Assembly (NCBI GenBank): GCA_905221605.1
Contig: CAJNDS010002401.1
Location: forward strand, 676,542-740,541
Direction of reading: 5' to 3'
Length of the DNA: 64,000 nucleotides
Origin: Symbiodinium natans
Lineage: Eukaryota; Sar; Dinophyceae; Suessiales; Symbiodiniaceae
Position numbers and translations under genes: made by a program. Below the pieces are notes generated by a model that worked only from the letters and a program-made list of their open reading frames with translations, had not been told where the DNA came from and ran no database searches. This document shows, piece by piece, positions 11,171 through 21,508 of the stretch; positions within the stretch are counted from its first letter, which is position 1, and every line of letters begins with the position of its first letter.

Positions 11171-14100
11171 TTTATATGAATATACAGGGGCCTTTTCAAG
11201 TGGGCTTTTACAGGGTGTTTCATGGTTGTCTGGGTTGCTAGGGGGGGGGGTTGCAAGCGATCTCTGGAGGGCGTTGAAAGGTTGTGTGGGGTTTTAAGGG
11301 TTGGGGTTTTTGAAGGGTTTTTTTGGGGTTGTCTGGGGCTCGAAGGGTGTAGGGCTTATGATTTGGGGGCCCTGGGAGTTTGAGGGCTTCGCACGGGTTC
11401 GTGTTGAGGGTCTTTTTGGGGATCCTTAAGATGAGCTTAGGGTTTTGGGGTTTAGGGTTCCAGGGTGCTACTCCTTCTGCACCCCAAGCCCTCAAAAAAC
11501 ACTACAGCCCTAAACTCCAAACCCTAGAACGCTAGAAACCCTAGAATCCTAGAAACCCTAGGAACCCTAGAAGCCCTAGAACCTAGAACCCTCGAACCCT
11601 CGAACCCTCGAACCCTAGAACCCTAGAACCCTAGAAACCCTAGAACCCTAGAAACCCTGGAAACCCTAGAACGCCTAGAACGCCTAGAGCCCTAGAACCC
11701 CTAGAACCCTAGAAACCCTAGAAACCCTAGAACGCCTAGAACGCCTAGAACGCCTAGAACCCTAGAACCCCTAGAACCCCTAGAAACCCTAGAAACCCTA
11801 GAACGCCTAGAACGCCTAGAAACCCTAGAACCCCTAGAAACCCCCAAAACCAGCTTGCGAGTGGCCGAGGCCCGACCAAGTTGTGGTGGTGCCGCGGCGG
11901 AGTTCAGAGGGGCTGTGAGCTTTTCAGCGCTTTTGGGGGATTGAGTTGAGGGCTTTTGTGGGATGGAGCGTCCTGAGCCCCAAAAGACCTATAAGACTTA
12001 AGCCGTAGGATCCTAAGCTCTTAAGCCCTGAACCCTTGAGAAGGAGGGCACTTGGCCTTGAGCAAGGGGTGTAGGGTTTAGGGCCCCTGACTGGGAGGCC
12101 TGAACCCTGTGCGGTTTGTATTTTTAAGGAGTCCAGCATCTTCGACGCCAAGCTTCGCTATGAGGCGCCTGGGGCCGGGAAAGGAGAGCTGTCTGCCAAG
12201 ACCCCATGTCAGCCGGTTTAGGGTCTAAAAGGCTCTAGCTTCAGCAGCCCAAAACCCGCAACCTAAGCCGCACACCACCCCTAAGGGTCTGCGCAGTCCG
12301 GAAGCGCGAAGTCGTGCACTCAACCCGAACCCTCAACCTCCAAATCCCCTGAACCCTCAACCTCCAAACCCCTAAACCTTAAGCCCTACACACCCCTAAA
12401 CTCCTGAACCCCGAGGCCCCAAACACCCTGAAGCTCAAGCAAACTGACAGGGCCGCTCGCACGGTTTGGTGATCGACACGGCCAACGACGAGCAGGCCAT
12501 CATCAAGGACATGGCTGGTGGCCGCCTAAACCCTAAACCATAAATCCTGAAGCGCTAAGCCCCAAGCCCTATAAGCCCTGAACCCTAAACCATAGACCCT
12601 AGGTCTTAAGCCCTCAACCCTGAAGGTGAGGTCTTGGAGGTTTCGCAGTTCAGAAGCTTGAGGGCGTTCCTTGAACAACGCCTAGCCCTTCGGATTCTTT
12701 TGTGGTAATTCTGGGGTACCACTCGCGGCATGAAGGTGGGTAAGCCCTAAACCCTAAATTCTAAACCTTAAACTCTATGGTAATCTAAAGCCCTCGGCCC
12801 TGAAAACCTACACCCACTCTCATGAAAGGCTGGTGACCGACACTAGAGTTGCCCAGGTTTTAACACCCAGCGTTGTTGCAGTAACAGCCAAAACCCAAGA
12901 CCCAAACCCTGAACCTTAAGACCTCAAAACCTAGAAGCCCTAGAGCCCTAAAATCCGCATTATGGGACTTGTCACAGGGCCTTGGAGCACCTGGCTTATG
13001 GTGTTTTAGGGCTTGGGGGTTCGCCAAATCCGCGGCCATGGCTGATTTACTGTCGTCTTTGTGGTGCGAGCAGCCCCTACATGAACCTCCAAGTAGACCC
13101 TAAACCCTAAACCCTAAACCCTAAACCCTAGACCCTAGACCCTAAACCCTAAACCCTAAACCCTAAACCCTAAACCCTAAACCCCAAACCCTAAACCCTA
13201 AACCCTCTAAGCCCTCTTGAAGTGGGCGCAGGATGTGACGGGAGCCGGCCTCGTTTGGAACCGCAACGCCCCGGAGCATCAGCAGATCAAGGCTTCTCGG
13301 GTTGCGAAGGGGGAGCCTACTAGGGGGAGCCATCGGAAGAGCTTCGGGTTTCGGGGCCGCTTCGGGTTGCGAAGCAGCCTATACGGGGAGCCTTCGGAAG
13401 ATCTTAGGGTTTTGGGGCTTCAAAGATCTTAGGGTTTTGGGGCTTCAGAGAGCTTAGGGTTTTGGGGCCTTTGGGGGGGGGTTGAGGGATTTCTGCTTGA
13501 GTTTGGGGTGCCGGGGTTTGCTTGAACTTCAAGTAAGTGGGGTTAAAGACGCGGTTGCCCTAGGGATGATTGCAGCTTGACCTACATCGGGTTGGGTTTC
13601 CTCCGCAAGCCTCCTCGGACGTGCCCTTAAGGGAGGGGCTCGCCGTAGGCGAGCCTCATCATCAAGAGAGGGGCGGCTGTACGTAGCCTCATGAGCAGCA
13701 GCTGTGTGCATCCTGAGGAGAGCTGTTGTTGCAGGTGCCTGTGCTGAGGGGGTGTCTGGGTTTGCTGAGCGGGCAATGCCGAAGACTTTGGTGCCCCAAA
13801 ATGCCCTGAACATCCATCAAGCACGCCTGAACCCTACGCCTTCCTAAAACCCTCAACCCGAAACTCCCCCTCTAACCCTCAAAATCCTAAAGCCCCCAAA
13901 GCCCCGTTGAAACCCTAAAGCCGTCCCAAAGCCTCTTGCGGGGGTAGGATCTTTCCTCTCTGAGAGGCGCTCACTTGGGCCCTAGACCCTTCATAATTCA
14001 CTTGGATTCACATTAGCTGCCCGCCTGAACCCTTCACCTCAACCCTAAACCCCAAACCTCGAATCCCGCCTGAAGCTGTGCTTCGTGAGCCCTCCTGGCG

Positions 14101-14672
14101 CAGACTGCTGCAATGATCTTGAAGGTGAACGGAGAATCCGTGACAGGCTGGGGGGGGGCTTCAGCGGGTGCAGTGTTCCCCACACAGAGACCTGGAGCCC
14201 TAAAAGCCCGAAAGGGTTTAGCATTCAGAGTATAGGGTTTAGAGTACAGGGTTTAGGGTTTAGGGTTTAGGGGGAGCTGGGCTCCTGGGCCCTCTGGGCG
14301 ATTCGAAAGGCCCTTTTGGGGTTTCATCAACGTTCTCTCGGCACGATGGTGAATCTGGAGCCTGGGATTTTGTAGGGTCCCCTTGCGGTTGAGAGCAGAC
14401 CCAACGACCCCCACACAGGGTTTGGGGTTTCGGGGTTTACGGTTTATAGGGGTTTATAGGGTTTTATAGGTGTTTGGGGCAGGTGAGAACGTGCACAGCA
14501 AGCTCGCTGATGCCGGGCCGCCCCACGTCGCAAGAGAGGTTGGGTTTGCTGTTAGCCTTTGCGGGTAACTCGAGTGTAGGGGGTTGAGGAGAGTTTGGGT
14601 TTACGTTTACGGTTTACCGTTCGCCCTCTTGGGTATTTGCAGTGTCAGGTTGTCCTCAAGACCATGCGTTGA
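10031..14672 (+). CDS. Multi-exon protein with PDZ-like C-terminal region (5' end not found)
   Basis: Thirteen exons chain with matching phase: 10031-10116, 10566-10588, 10948-10978, 11854-11914, 12137-12215, 12451-12517, 13212-13291, 13576-13648, 13735-13820, 14104-14146, 14483-14538 and the terminal exon 14643-14672 (TGA), with one or more exons missing upstream. Donors are GT or GC; acceptors end AG. Near the end, MILKVNGESVTGENVHSKL fits the strand-turn-helix of a PDZ domain, which binds C-terminal peptides of partner proteins. The rest (for example LLKWAQDVTGAGLVWNR) is unrecognised. PDZ assignment rests on this motif only. A separate PDZ-like gene follows directly downstream, so the pair may be tandem relatives. 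Confidence 0.7.
10408..10503. repeat. (CCCTAAA)n at 3' side of an intron
   Basis: The intron 10117-10565 carries TTTAGGG copies near its 5' end (about 10148-10225) and this CCCTAAA array near its 3' end, so the two can pair. Confidence 0.95.
11050..11170. repeat. (AT)n microsatellite in intron
   Basis: TATATA tracts interrupted by short AT-rich words, within the intron 10979-11853. Confidence 0.9.
11519..11846. repeat. CCCTAGAA variant array
   Basis: About 330 bases of CCCTAGAA/CCCTAGAAA/CGCCTAGAA units, a divergent relative of the telomere-like heptamer, immediately upstream of the exon at 11854. Confidence 0.9.
13096..13207. repeat. (CCCTAAA)n array before an exon
   Basis: Ends four bases before the acceptor of exon 13212-13291. 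Confidence 0.95.
13395..13470. repeat. Short tandem repeat, about 25-base unit
   Basis: Three copies built on AGATCTTAGGGTTTTGGGGC, inside the intron after exon 13212-13291. Confidence 0.7.
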
Positions 14673-14788
14673 ACTCGGCGAGACAGCAACTCTAGAAGCT
14701 CGAAGGTGCCCATGTCCCAACTTTTCGAACACTGAGAGGGGACGTGAGGGTTGGACGACCTTCGCAGAGGAAAGGATCAAGGCCTTTC

Positions 14789-14991
14789 AAGCCCTAAACC
14801 CTAAACCCTAAACCCTAAACCCTAAACCCTAAACCCTAAACCCTAAACCCTAAACCCTAAACCCTAAACCCTAAACCCTAAACCCTAAACCCTAAACCCT
14901 AAACCCTAAACCCTAAACCCTAAACCCTAAACCCTAAACCCTAAACCCTAAACCCTAAATCCTAAACCCTAAACCCTAAACCCTAAACCCT
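14789..14991. repeat. (CCCTAAA)n array between two genes
   Basis: About 200 bases of near-perfect heptamers between the stop codon at 14672 and the first exon found of the next gene at 15040. Confidence 0.97.
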
Positions 14992-15039
14992 ACAAGCTGA
15001 AGAGAGCCTCTGCTAAGGGAAGCTACCCTGACCCTGCAG

Positions 15040-16726
15040 AAGTCCGTGGAGAGGAACTTGGCCGCGGCCCTCAGATCTTCGGAGGGTCATCGAACTCCGG
15101 TAAACTCCTAAAAGACCTCATTCTTATTCTTATCATCCTCCTCATCATTGTTATTATGAGTATTTTTCTTATTTTTCTGGGTTTAGGGTTGAGGGTTTTG
15201 TGTGTGAACATCTTCCAGGGAGACGATGATGTGGGGCCGTTGCCTATTGTTGGTAAAGTGGCCCCTTATGTTGGAGGAGCTTGGCTTGTTTGAAGGTAGT
15301 GGAGGGGCTTGCAAGGCTTTCAAGGTCTTCTGCGATTTAAAGGCTTTGAGGTTGTAAGCTTAGAATATGATATCATGCCAAGCCCGCAGTAGCTTGCCAT
15401 CTCAGATCTGCGGATGTCCTCACCCTGAATCCTGAACTTCTAAACCCTTGCAGCCTTGGGTCGTGCACGGTTTCCGACCTGTAACCTCCCACACCCCAAG
15501 CAAACCCCAAGCCCCAAAAACCCTAAACCCGAAACCCGAATCCCTACGTGCACCCCCAAGCCCTGAACCCTGAACCCTGGACGTACAGGTCCTGCGCAAG
15601 CCTGGGCAGCTCGGAATCACTGTGAAGTTCGCGAGCCTTGGGCTTTCTGACCCCTGGGTTTTTAACGGGCTTTAGTTTATGCAGGTTCTTGAGGTCTTCC
15701 ATTGGGGTGGGCCTTTTTCGGGCTAGCCCAAAGCCCGAAAGCCTAATAAAACACATCCATAGACCCATCGAGGCACCGACGCCCTAGGATAATCTATCCC
15801 GCGGCCGGGGCCCCCTCCGCTTGACAAAGGAGTTGAGGGCTTAAGAGTTGAAGGGTTTCAGGGTCTGGGAAGTTCAGCATCTTCTTTCTGTTGAAGGTGT
15901 CTTAGGCCTTTTAGAGGGCTTCTTTTGTGGAGGGTTATACAAGCCCTCCGCAGTGCGAACCTTGAGCTTTACGAGCTTTCTGCGCGCCCCAGAGCCCTCA
16001 AAACCCAGAGAACAGCCCTGAACCCTATACACCAAGAAGCCCAAAACCCCAAACCTCCCCAAAGCCCCCTAAACCCTAAACCCTAAACCCTAAACCCTAA
16101 ACCCTAAACCCTAAACCCCAAACCCCAAACCCTAAACCCTAAACCCTAAACCCTAAACCCCAAACCCTACACCCTCAAAAGAAGCCCCTGGCCACCTCGA
16201 GGAAGTCCTCCTACGGCATCTGGATTGCGACTTTGGCTCCAGGCGAGCTGACACCTTCGCAAGGGGTTTGGGGACGGGGTTTGAGGTTTGGGGTTTAGGG
16301 TTTAGGGGGGTTTAGGGTTTGGGTTTAGGGTTTGGGGTTTGGGATGATAGGGTTGCGTCACCGCAACGCTCAGGGGTTTCAGATTGTTTGCTGCTCCTCC
16401 AGCTTCGTGAAAGAGTGAAGTGCCCAAAAAGAGGAGCCGAAGGGCTACCAATACCATCTCGATAGATTCCCCCATAGAATTTGTCAAGCAAGCCGAATCA
16501 TTCCTCAGCGAAAAGGCTCCTGCATCTCTCGAGATCTCCCCCCAATAACCAGAGCTGCCCCCTAATCTCAGGCGCGATGAGAAATAGCCATGGACCTCCC
16601 AGGAAACCCTAAACCCTACTTGTTGCAGAAGTGTCAGGACTCGTGCAGGAGTGGAATGACAAGAACCCCGACCAAGCGGTTTCTGTGAACGCTGCCTGGC
16701 ACGTTTGGAGGGCTCCAGTGAAGTAG
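15040..16726 (+). CDS. PDZ-like gene, C-terminal part
   Basis: Five exons: 15040-15099, 15219-15257, 15589-15641, 16202-16242 and 16629-16726 (TAG). Phases agree throughout when the second donor is taken as AAA/GTGGCC; a competing donor GTAAAG lies five bases earlier. The centre reads VLRKPGQLGITVKFASLG, which fits the first strand and carboxylate loop of a PDZ domain (PGQLGITVKF), followed by SYGIWIATLAP and a tail EVSGLVQEWNDKNPDQAV. The start is not visible. Adjacent to another PDZ-like gene on the same strand, so a duplicated pair is possible, although sequence similarity between them is low by eye. Introns carry TTTAGGG near 5' ends and CCCTAAA near 3' ends. Confidence 0.65.
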
Positions 16727-18832
16727 GATTGAGGATTCGGCGGGTTCTTAAGGGGACCCCAAACCCAAACCCCAAACCCCAAACCCCAAACCCAAACCCC
16801 AAACCCTAAACCCCAAACCCTACACTCCAAACCCCAAACCCCAACACACCCCAAGCCCTTCTTCTCCTGAGCCCACTAGGGTCCCTCGGGGTGCCATGTG
16901 TCTCCCCTGCTCCTGAGAAAGCCGCTCCAGGGCGCCCGCCCCGCTGTAGGCATATAGGGCTTAGGGTTTTGGATTTTTAGGGTTTCAGGGTTTCAGGGTT
17001 TCAGGGTTTCAGGGTTTCAGGGCCGAGGGGTTCAGGGTTTAGGGTTGTTGTGGCCTTAGGGGTTTAGGGTCTCGACTCACTGCTTCCAGGTTCGTGGGCT
17101 ATTTCTTGGTTCGGGTTGCAAGTAGGGTAGCTGTAGCCTTGTCTTTAGGGTTTAGGGTTTGGGTTTAGGGTTTAGGGTTTGGGGTTTGGGGTTTGGGGTT
17201 TAGGGTTTAGGGTTTAGGGTTTAGGGTTTAGGGTTTAGGGTACTCAGAACCGTCAGCTACCTATGAGCCCTGAAACCCCGTCCATCAGCCTTCCTCCGGG
17301 TCTGAGGACCGTATCGTCTCCGCCGCTGGCCCGCGCAAAGTCCTTCCTTGCTCTTTGAGGGGGAGTTGACCTATCATGGGGCTTTTCAGTTTAGGGGTTG
17401 GGGTTTGGGGCTGGGGTCAAGGGGGTAGTGTTGTGGGGCCTCTATAATGAAAGTTGTTGCTATAAGTACTGTTATTGTTATTGTTATTGTTATTGTTATT
17501 GTTATTGTTATTGTTATTGTTATTGTTATTGTTATTGTTATTGTTATTGTTATTGTTATTGTTATTGGTATTGTTGCTGTTGCTGTTGCTGTTGCTGTTA
17601 CTGTTATCATTTTCCTGTGATTCCTATTTTTAGTATCCGAAGCTACTGGGGATCACGAAGTTTTCGCCCGAACTTGCTAATAGGAGGGCAGGACACCCTA
17701 AGCCCTAAACCCTCAAGCCCCATTGATTCCCATGCCGGCGAGCACCCAAGAAACCCTTAGTCAAAGGGCTTGATACAAATCAAAGAACGTACTGAGGGTT
17801 TGATGAACACTGTGGGCCCTTTCTGGGGTCGTCGATTCGTTGTAGTTTGTTCAACTCCCCTCGAAACGTCATAGCACCTACATTCTAAACCCTAAACCTA
17901 AAACGCACCCCACACCCCAAACCCTAAAGCCCAAACCTTAAACCCAGCCGGGCAAGCACAGGTGAATGGAGTGACGGGCCAATCCCAGGACTTTGGGCTT
18001 AGGGTTGGGCAGTTGGGTCCCTCTCCTAGACCACGAACCCTGAGTGGCTCCGTTTAAGACTTGGGGTTTGGGGTTTGAGGGGTTTAGGGTTTGGGGTTTT
18101 AGGGCTGAGGGTAGACATGAAAGCGCCGATCTGAAGTTTCAGGTTTTTCTGTGGCTCTTCTTTGATGGCCTTTGCCCGTCCTTGTTTTGCGGCTTGTTCG
18201 CTTCTTATCGGATGTTGACCCTGGTGAGTGTCTTGTCCTTTGGTTCTCAGAGTTCTCAGACGTTGTGAGGGCTTCTTCGATTCTTGCGCTCCCATGGGTG
18301 TAGGGTTTAGGGCTCTGCGGGTTTGGGGCTCTGCAAGCGAGCTTACCTACCCTGTTCCCGAACGCGTTTAGGGATTGGGGGGAACCTGGCACCCTGAATC
18401 CCAGAACCCTACATCCCTGGACCGTAAACCGCTGAGGCCTGGGCCCTAGATTCTCCGCAGCCTAGCGGCTTTCTTGCGGCACTCCCTTGTTACTTTACCT
18501 CTACCCCCCCCAAAAAAATAGAAAAAGGGGAAAAAACACAAAAAAAAGGATCGAACCACTCGGCTGCTGAACGCCTGGGGCCCTCAACCCTGAACCATGA
18601 ATCCGACAGCCTGAAGCCTAAACCCCGAAACCCTGAACCCCTGAGTCCCCCAACTAAGCCCTGAGGCCCTTAGACCCATCCTACTCCTCCGGGGACCTTC
18701 TGCATTTTTGCGGGCTGCTCTTAGGCAGGGACCTGGAGGGCCATGTAGGGTAGACGGTCGGTGTGTCTAAGCCCTAAGCGCCTACGCCACAGAAACCCGA
18801 GAACCAAGAAAACCTGAGAACCAAAGCCCTAG
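16727..18832. other. Repeat-rich intergenic or intronic stretch
   Basis: CCCCAAA and CCCTAAA copies, TTTCAGGG repeats (about 16979-17025), TTTAGGG array (about 17145-17240), a TTATTG microsatellite (17471-17570) and an A-rich tract (18512-18550). No exon could be supported; possible short coding blocks near 17077 and 18453 lack corroboration. Confidence 0.5.
17471..17570. repeat. (TTATTG)n microsatellite
   Basis: About sixteen copies, followed by TTGCTG and TTACTG variants. It creates spurious open frames in both strands. Confidence 0.95.
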
Positions 18833-19446
18833 AAGAGGACCTGGTGGCGAAGATGCGAGAGGTGTCGGACACGATCGCGGCTGCCCCAGACATCTGGGGG
18901 GGGGCCCCCAACCCCTGCTCCAGGATTCATGCAGATCTGCCCCAAGCCCTAAACCCTATTCCTCCAGGCCTTGTCAGCCCCGACCTTAAGGCCCCAAGTC
19001 CTAGATCACTACCAGCCCTTGAGAAGGGCCCTAACAGCTAAAGTCCACCACCCCCCTAAACCCGAAAACCCCGCCGCCCAAATCCCCTTGAGCTGCAAAG
19101 CGTTGGGCGCCTCTTTAAGGCCCACGAACTCCAAACTTCAGGACCTCGAAGCCCTTGTTGTTCGGGTCTTCTTTGAGAGTTGCCGCAACAGCCATGCCGT
19201 TATTCCCTGCGAAGCAACAGTAAGTTAGGCCTAACCCGGCACGACCCCCGCACCCGCACCTCCCAATCGACCCCAATCCGAAACCGTGAAGCCTTCAATC
19301 TCAGCCCCCCAAACCCCCAAAGCCCCCTAGACCAGGCTCCGGAAAGTGCCCCGCTGTGTGCTTCTCTTGACCCCAGTAAGAACCTTAAGCCCGCTTTGAA
19401 GGCCCCCGAAAGTTCTGAGGTTTTGGTGGTGCAGCATTACGAGTGA
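18833..19446 (+). CDS. 3' end of an unrecognised gene
   Basis: A first block (about 18833-18886) reads EDLVAKMREVSDTIA. The second exon, 19142-19219, is strong: CTTCAG acceptor, 26 codons (DLEALVVRVFFESCRNSHAV then IPCEAT) and a canonical GTAAGT donor. The last block ends APESSEVLVVQHYE with TGA at 19444-19446; its acceptor is ambiguous (several AG choices near 19382-19411 keep the frame). The first block can join the second in phase 0. No domain recognised; predicted helix-rich, no signal peptide visible. Confidence 0.5.
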
Positions 19447-20425
19447 GCAGCACACACCAGCAGCGGCCAAGCGTTCTCATCTCCCAGAGGGAGGCCCCTC
19501 CGTTTGTGTCCATGTGGGGGTGCTTTTTGGTGTTTGGGGTTTAGGGTTTAGGGTTTACGGTTTAGGGTTTAGGGTTTAGGGTCGAGTGTTAAACCCTGAC
19601 GGTGTTTGTTGCGGTTTGGTGGCGGGCCTTCTGGGAAGCTCAGTGGATCAGGGGGGTTGAGGGTTTGAGCAGAGGCGGGAATTCTGGGAGCGATCCCTTG
19701 TTGCCGGAAGATCCGGAGAATTTTTTGGGGGGGTTCTGGGGGCTTCAGGGTTCTGGCCCTTCAGGGTATCTCCCCAGGTCCTAAACCTTACACCTTCCCC
19801 TGGTTCCTTATGGTACAAAACCAGCTGAAAGCGAAAACTTCTTCAAAAGATGCTAAAGCTCTGCAAGCTAGGGAGGGTTTAGGGTTCAGGGTGAAGGGTA
19901 TGCAGTGTTTAGGGTCCTGTAGTAATGGCTGGCTACGCCTACAACCCTCACTTGGTGTGCGTATAAGCATCGAACCCTAAACCCTCAGCCCTACTTGTAG
20001 CTACCCAAGCAAACCCAGACTCCTGCGCCTCAGGGGGATCTGAGAGCTCCGCGCGAACGGCATGGGGGGTGGGGTCAGGATGGGCTAAGGAGGGGCTGAG
20101 TTACGGCTTGTGGGCCATTTGCCAGGTTTCGTGCTTTGCAGGCTTGCCCAAAACTTTGAACCCCCAAACCCCTTAACCCCTAAAGCCCAAACCCCTCTCC
20201 CCGTGTCATTTCTGATGCAAGAAATGTTCGCGAGAGAGCCCAGGGGCTTTCTCAAATTTGCGCAGCACAATGTGCTTCGCTATTACTGTCTTTTTTTTCT
20301 GACGAAGGCTGATGTGTACCACCGTGGTCAGGATGCTTCCTTTGAGAGAGCCTGAACGTGATGATTCTAGTTTAGGGCTTAAGTTGGGGGCCTTGCGAAG
20401 CATCCCTCGTGCCACGCCCTTCCAG

Positions 20426-21068
20426 CCTCGTGCGCATCCCCCGCATGCCGGATCGTGACACGGTCGGCAGTGCAACGCAAGCTGTCTACATCTCATTGTA
20501 CGCTTCAGGCGTTTGTTGGTTCATCAGTTCATAGTTCATAAGGTGTCAGCCCGAGGCTGAAAACCCTGGACCCTGGACCCTGAACCCTATAAAACCAATA
20601 CACCCCAGACCCTCTAAACCGTAACTTCCTAAACCCTGCACCCTGCAACGACCCCCCCCCCCCTCCCCCCAAGTTAACCCTAAACCCCAAGCCCTGAGCC
20701 CTAAGCCCTAAGCCCTAAGCCCTAAACCCTAAACCGTACCTATAAAGCCTAAACTCAAACCCGTCCCAAGTTGAGGGTTCAACAGCCCCGGCTGTTCAAT
20801 CGGCCCTCCCTTAAGCCCCCTTTTTTGGTTTCTCCCTAAACCCTAAACCGTAAGCCCAAACCCCAAACCCCAAACCCCAAACCCCAAACCCTAGGCCCTA
20901 AACCCTAAACCCTAAACCCTAAACCCTAAACCCTAAATCCTAAACCCTAAGCCCTAAACCCTAAACCCCAAGCCCTAAACCCCAAACCGCAGCAAAGGCT
21001 TCTCCTTCTTAGCAGCCTTACATCCCAAGTCGGTCCGCCCCGTCGACCGGGGGGCTCAGGAGTTGTAA
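20426..21068 (+). CDS. 3' end of an unrecognised gene (two exons)
   Basis: Exon 20426-20508 (CTTCCAG acceptor, GC donor) reads LVRIPRMPDRDTVGSATQ then AVYISLYAS. Exon 21016-21068 continues in phase as ALHPKSVRPVDRGAQEL and stops at TAA. The intron's 3' half is CCCTAAA-derived. An open block at 20215-20358 just upstream (MFAREPRGFLKFAQHNVL, ending TGA) may be an upstream exon or a separate fragment; its junctions could not be fixed. No family recognised. Confidence 0.5.
20826..20975. repeat. CCCTAAA / CCCCAAA array in intron
   Basis: Lies at the 3' side of the intron 20509-21015. Confidence 0.9.
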
Positions 21069-21508
21069 ACAACGTTGCGGGACGAGTCTTTCGGAGCATC
21101 TGGACTGAACACGAAGAGCCGCTTTGCAAAAAAGGGGGGATCCTTTGGAGGTTTAGGGGGCTTAGAAGCCCTGAAGCCTAGAAACCCTCGACCCTGAAAT
21201 CCCTGAACCCTAAACCCCACACCCCTAACCCTGGATCTCAGTGTTAAGTTTTGCGTGTTTGGGAAGCCAGCAGGGGGTAGGGCCCGGGTTGGGGTTGGCT
21301 TCGCGCACACCGACATAGGACGCCCGAAGCTCCGAAAGCCCCGTAACCCTCCTAAAGCCTGAAGGCCTAAAAACCTCCAACTACCTAAGCCCTAATCCTA
21401 AAACTTTAGGGTTTAGGGTTTAGGGCTTAGGGTTTAGGGTATAGGGTTAAACCCTACACCCTAAACACTTAACCCAAATCACAACCCTAAACCCTGATTC
21501 GTTGGCAG

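Noticed and set aside
16302-16802. 166-codon minus-strand frame
   Set aside because: It overlaps a phase-supported + strand terminal exon and is bounded by repeat-derived codons.
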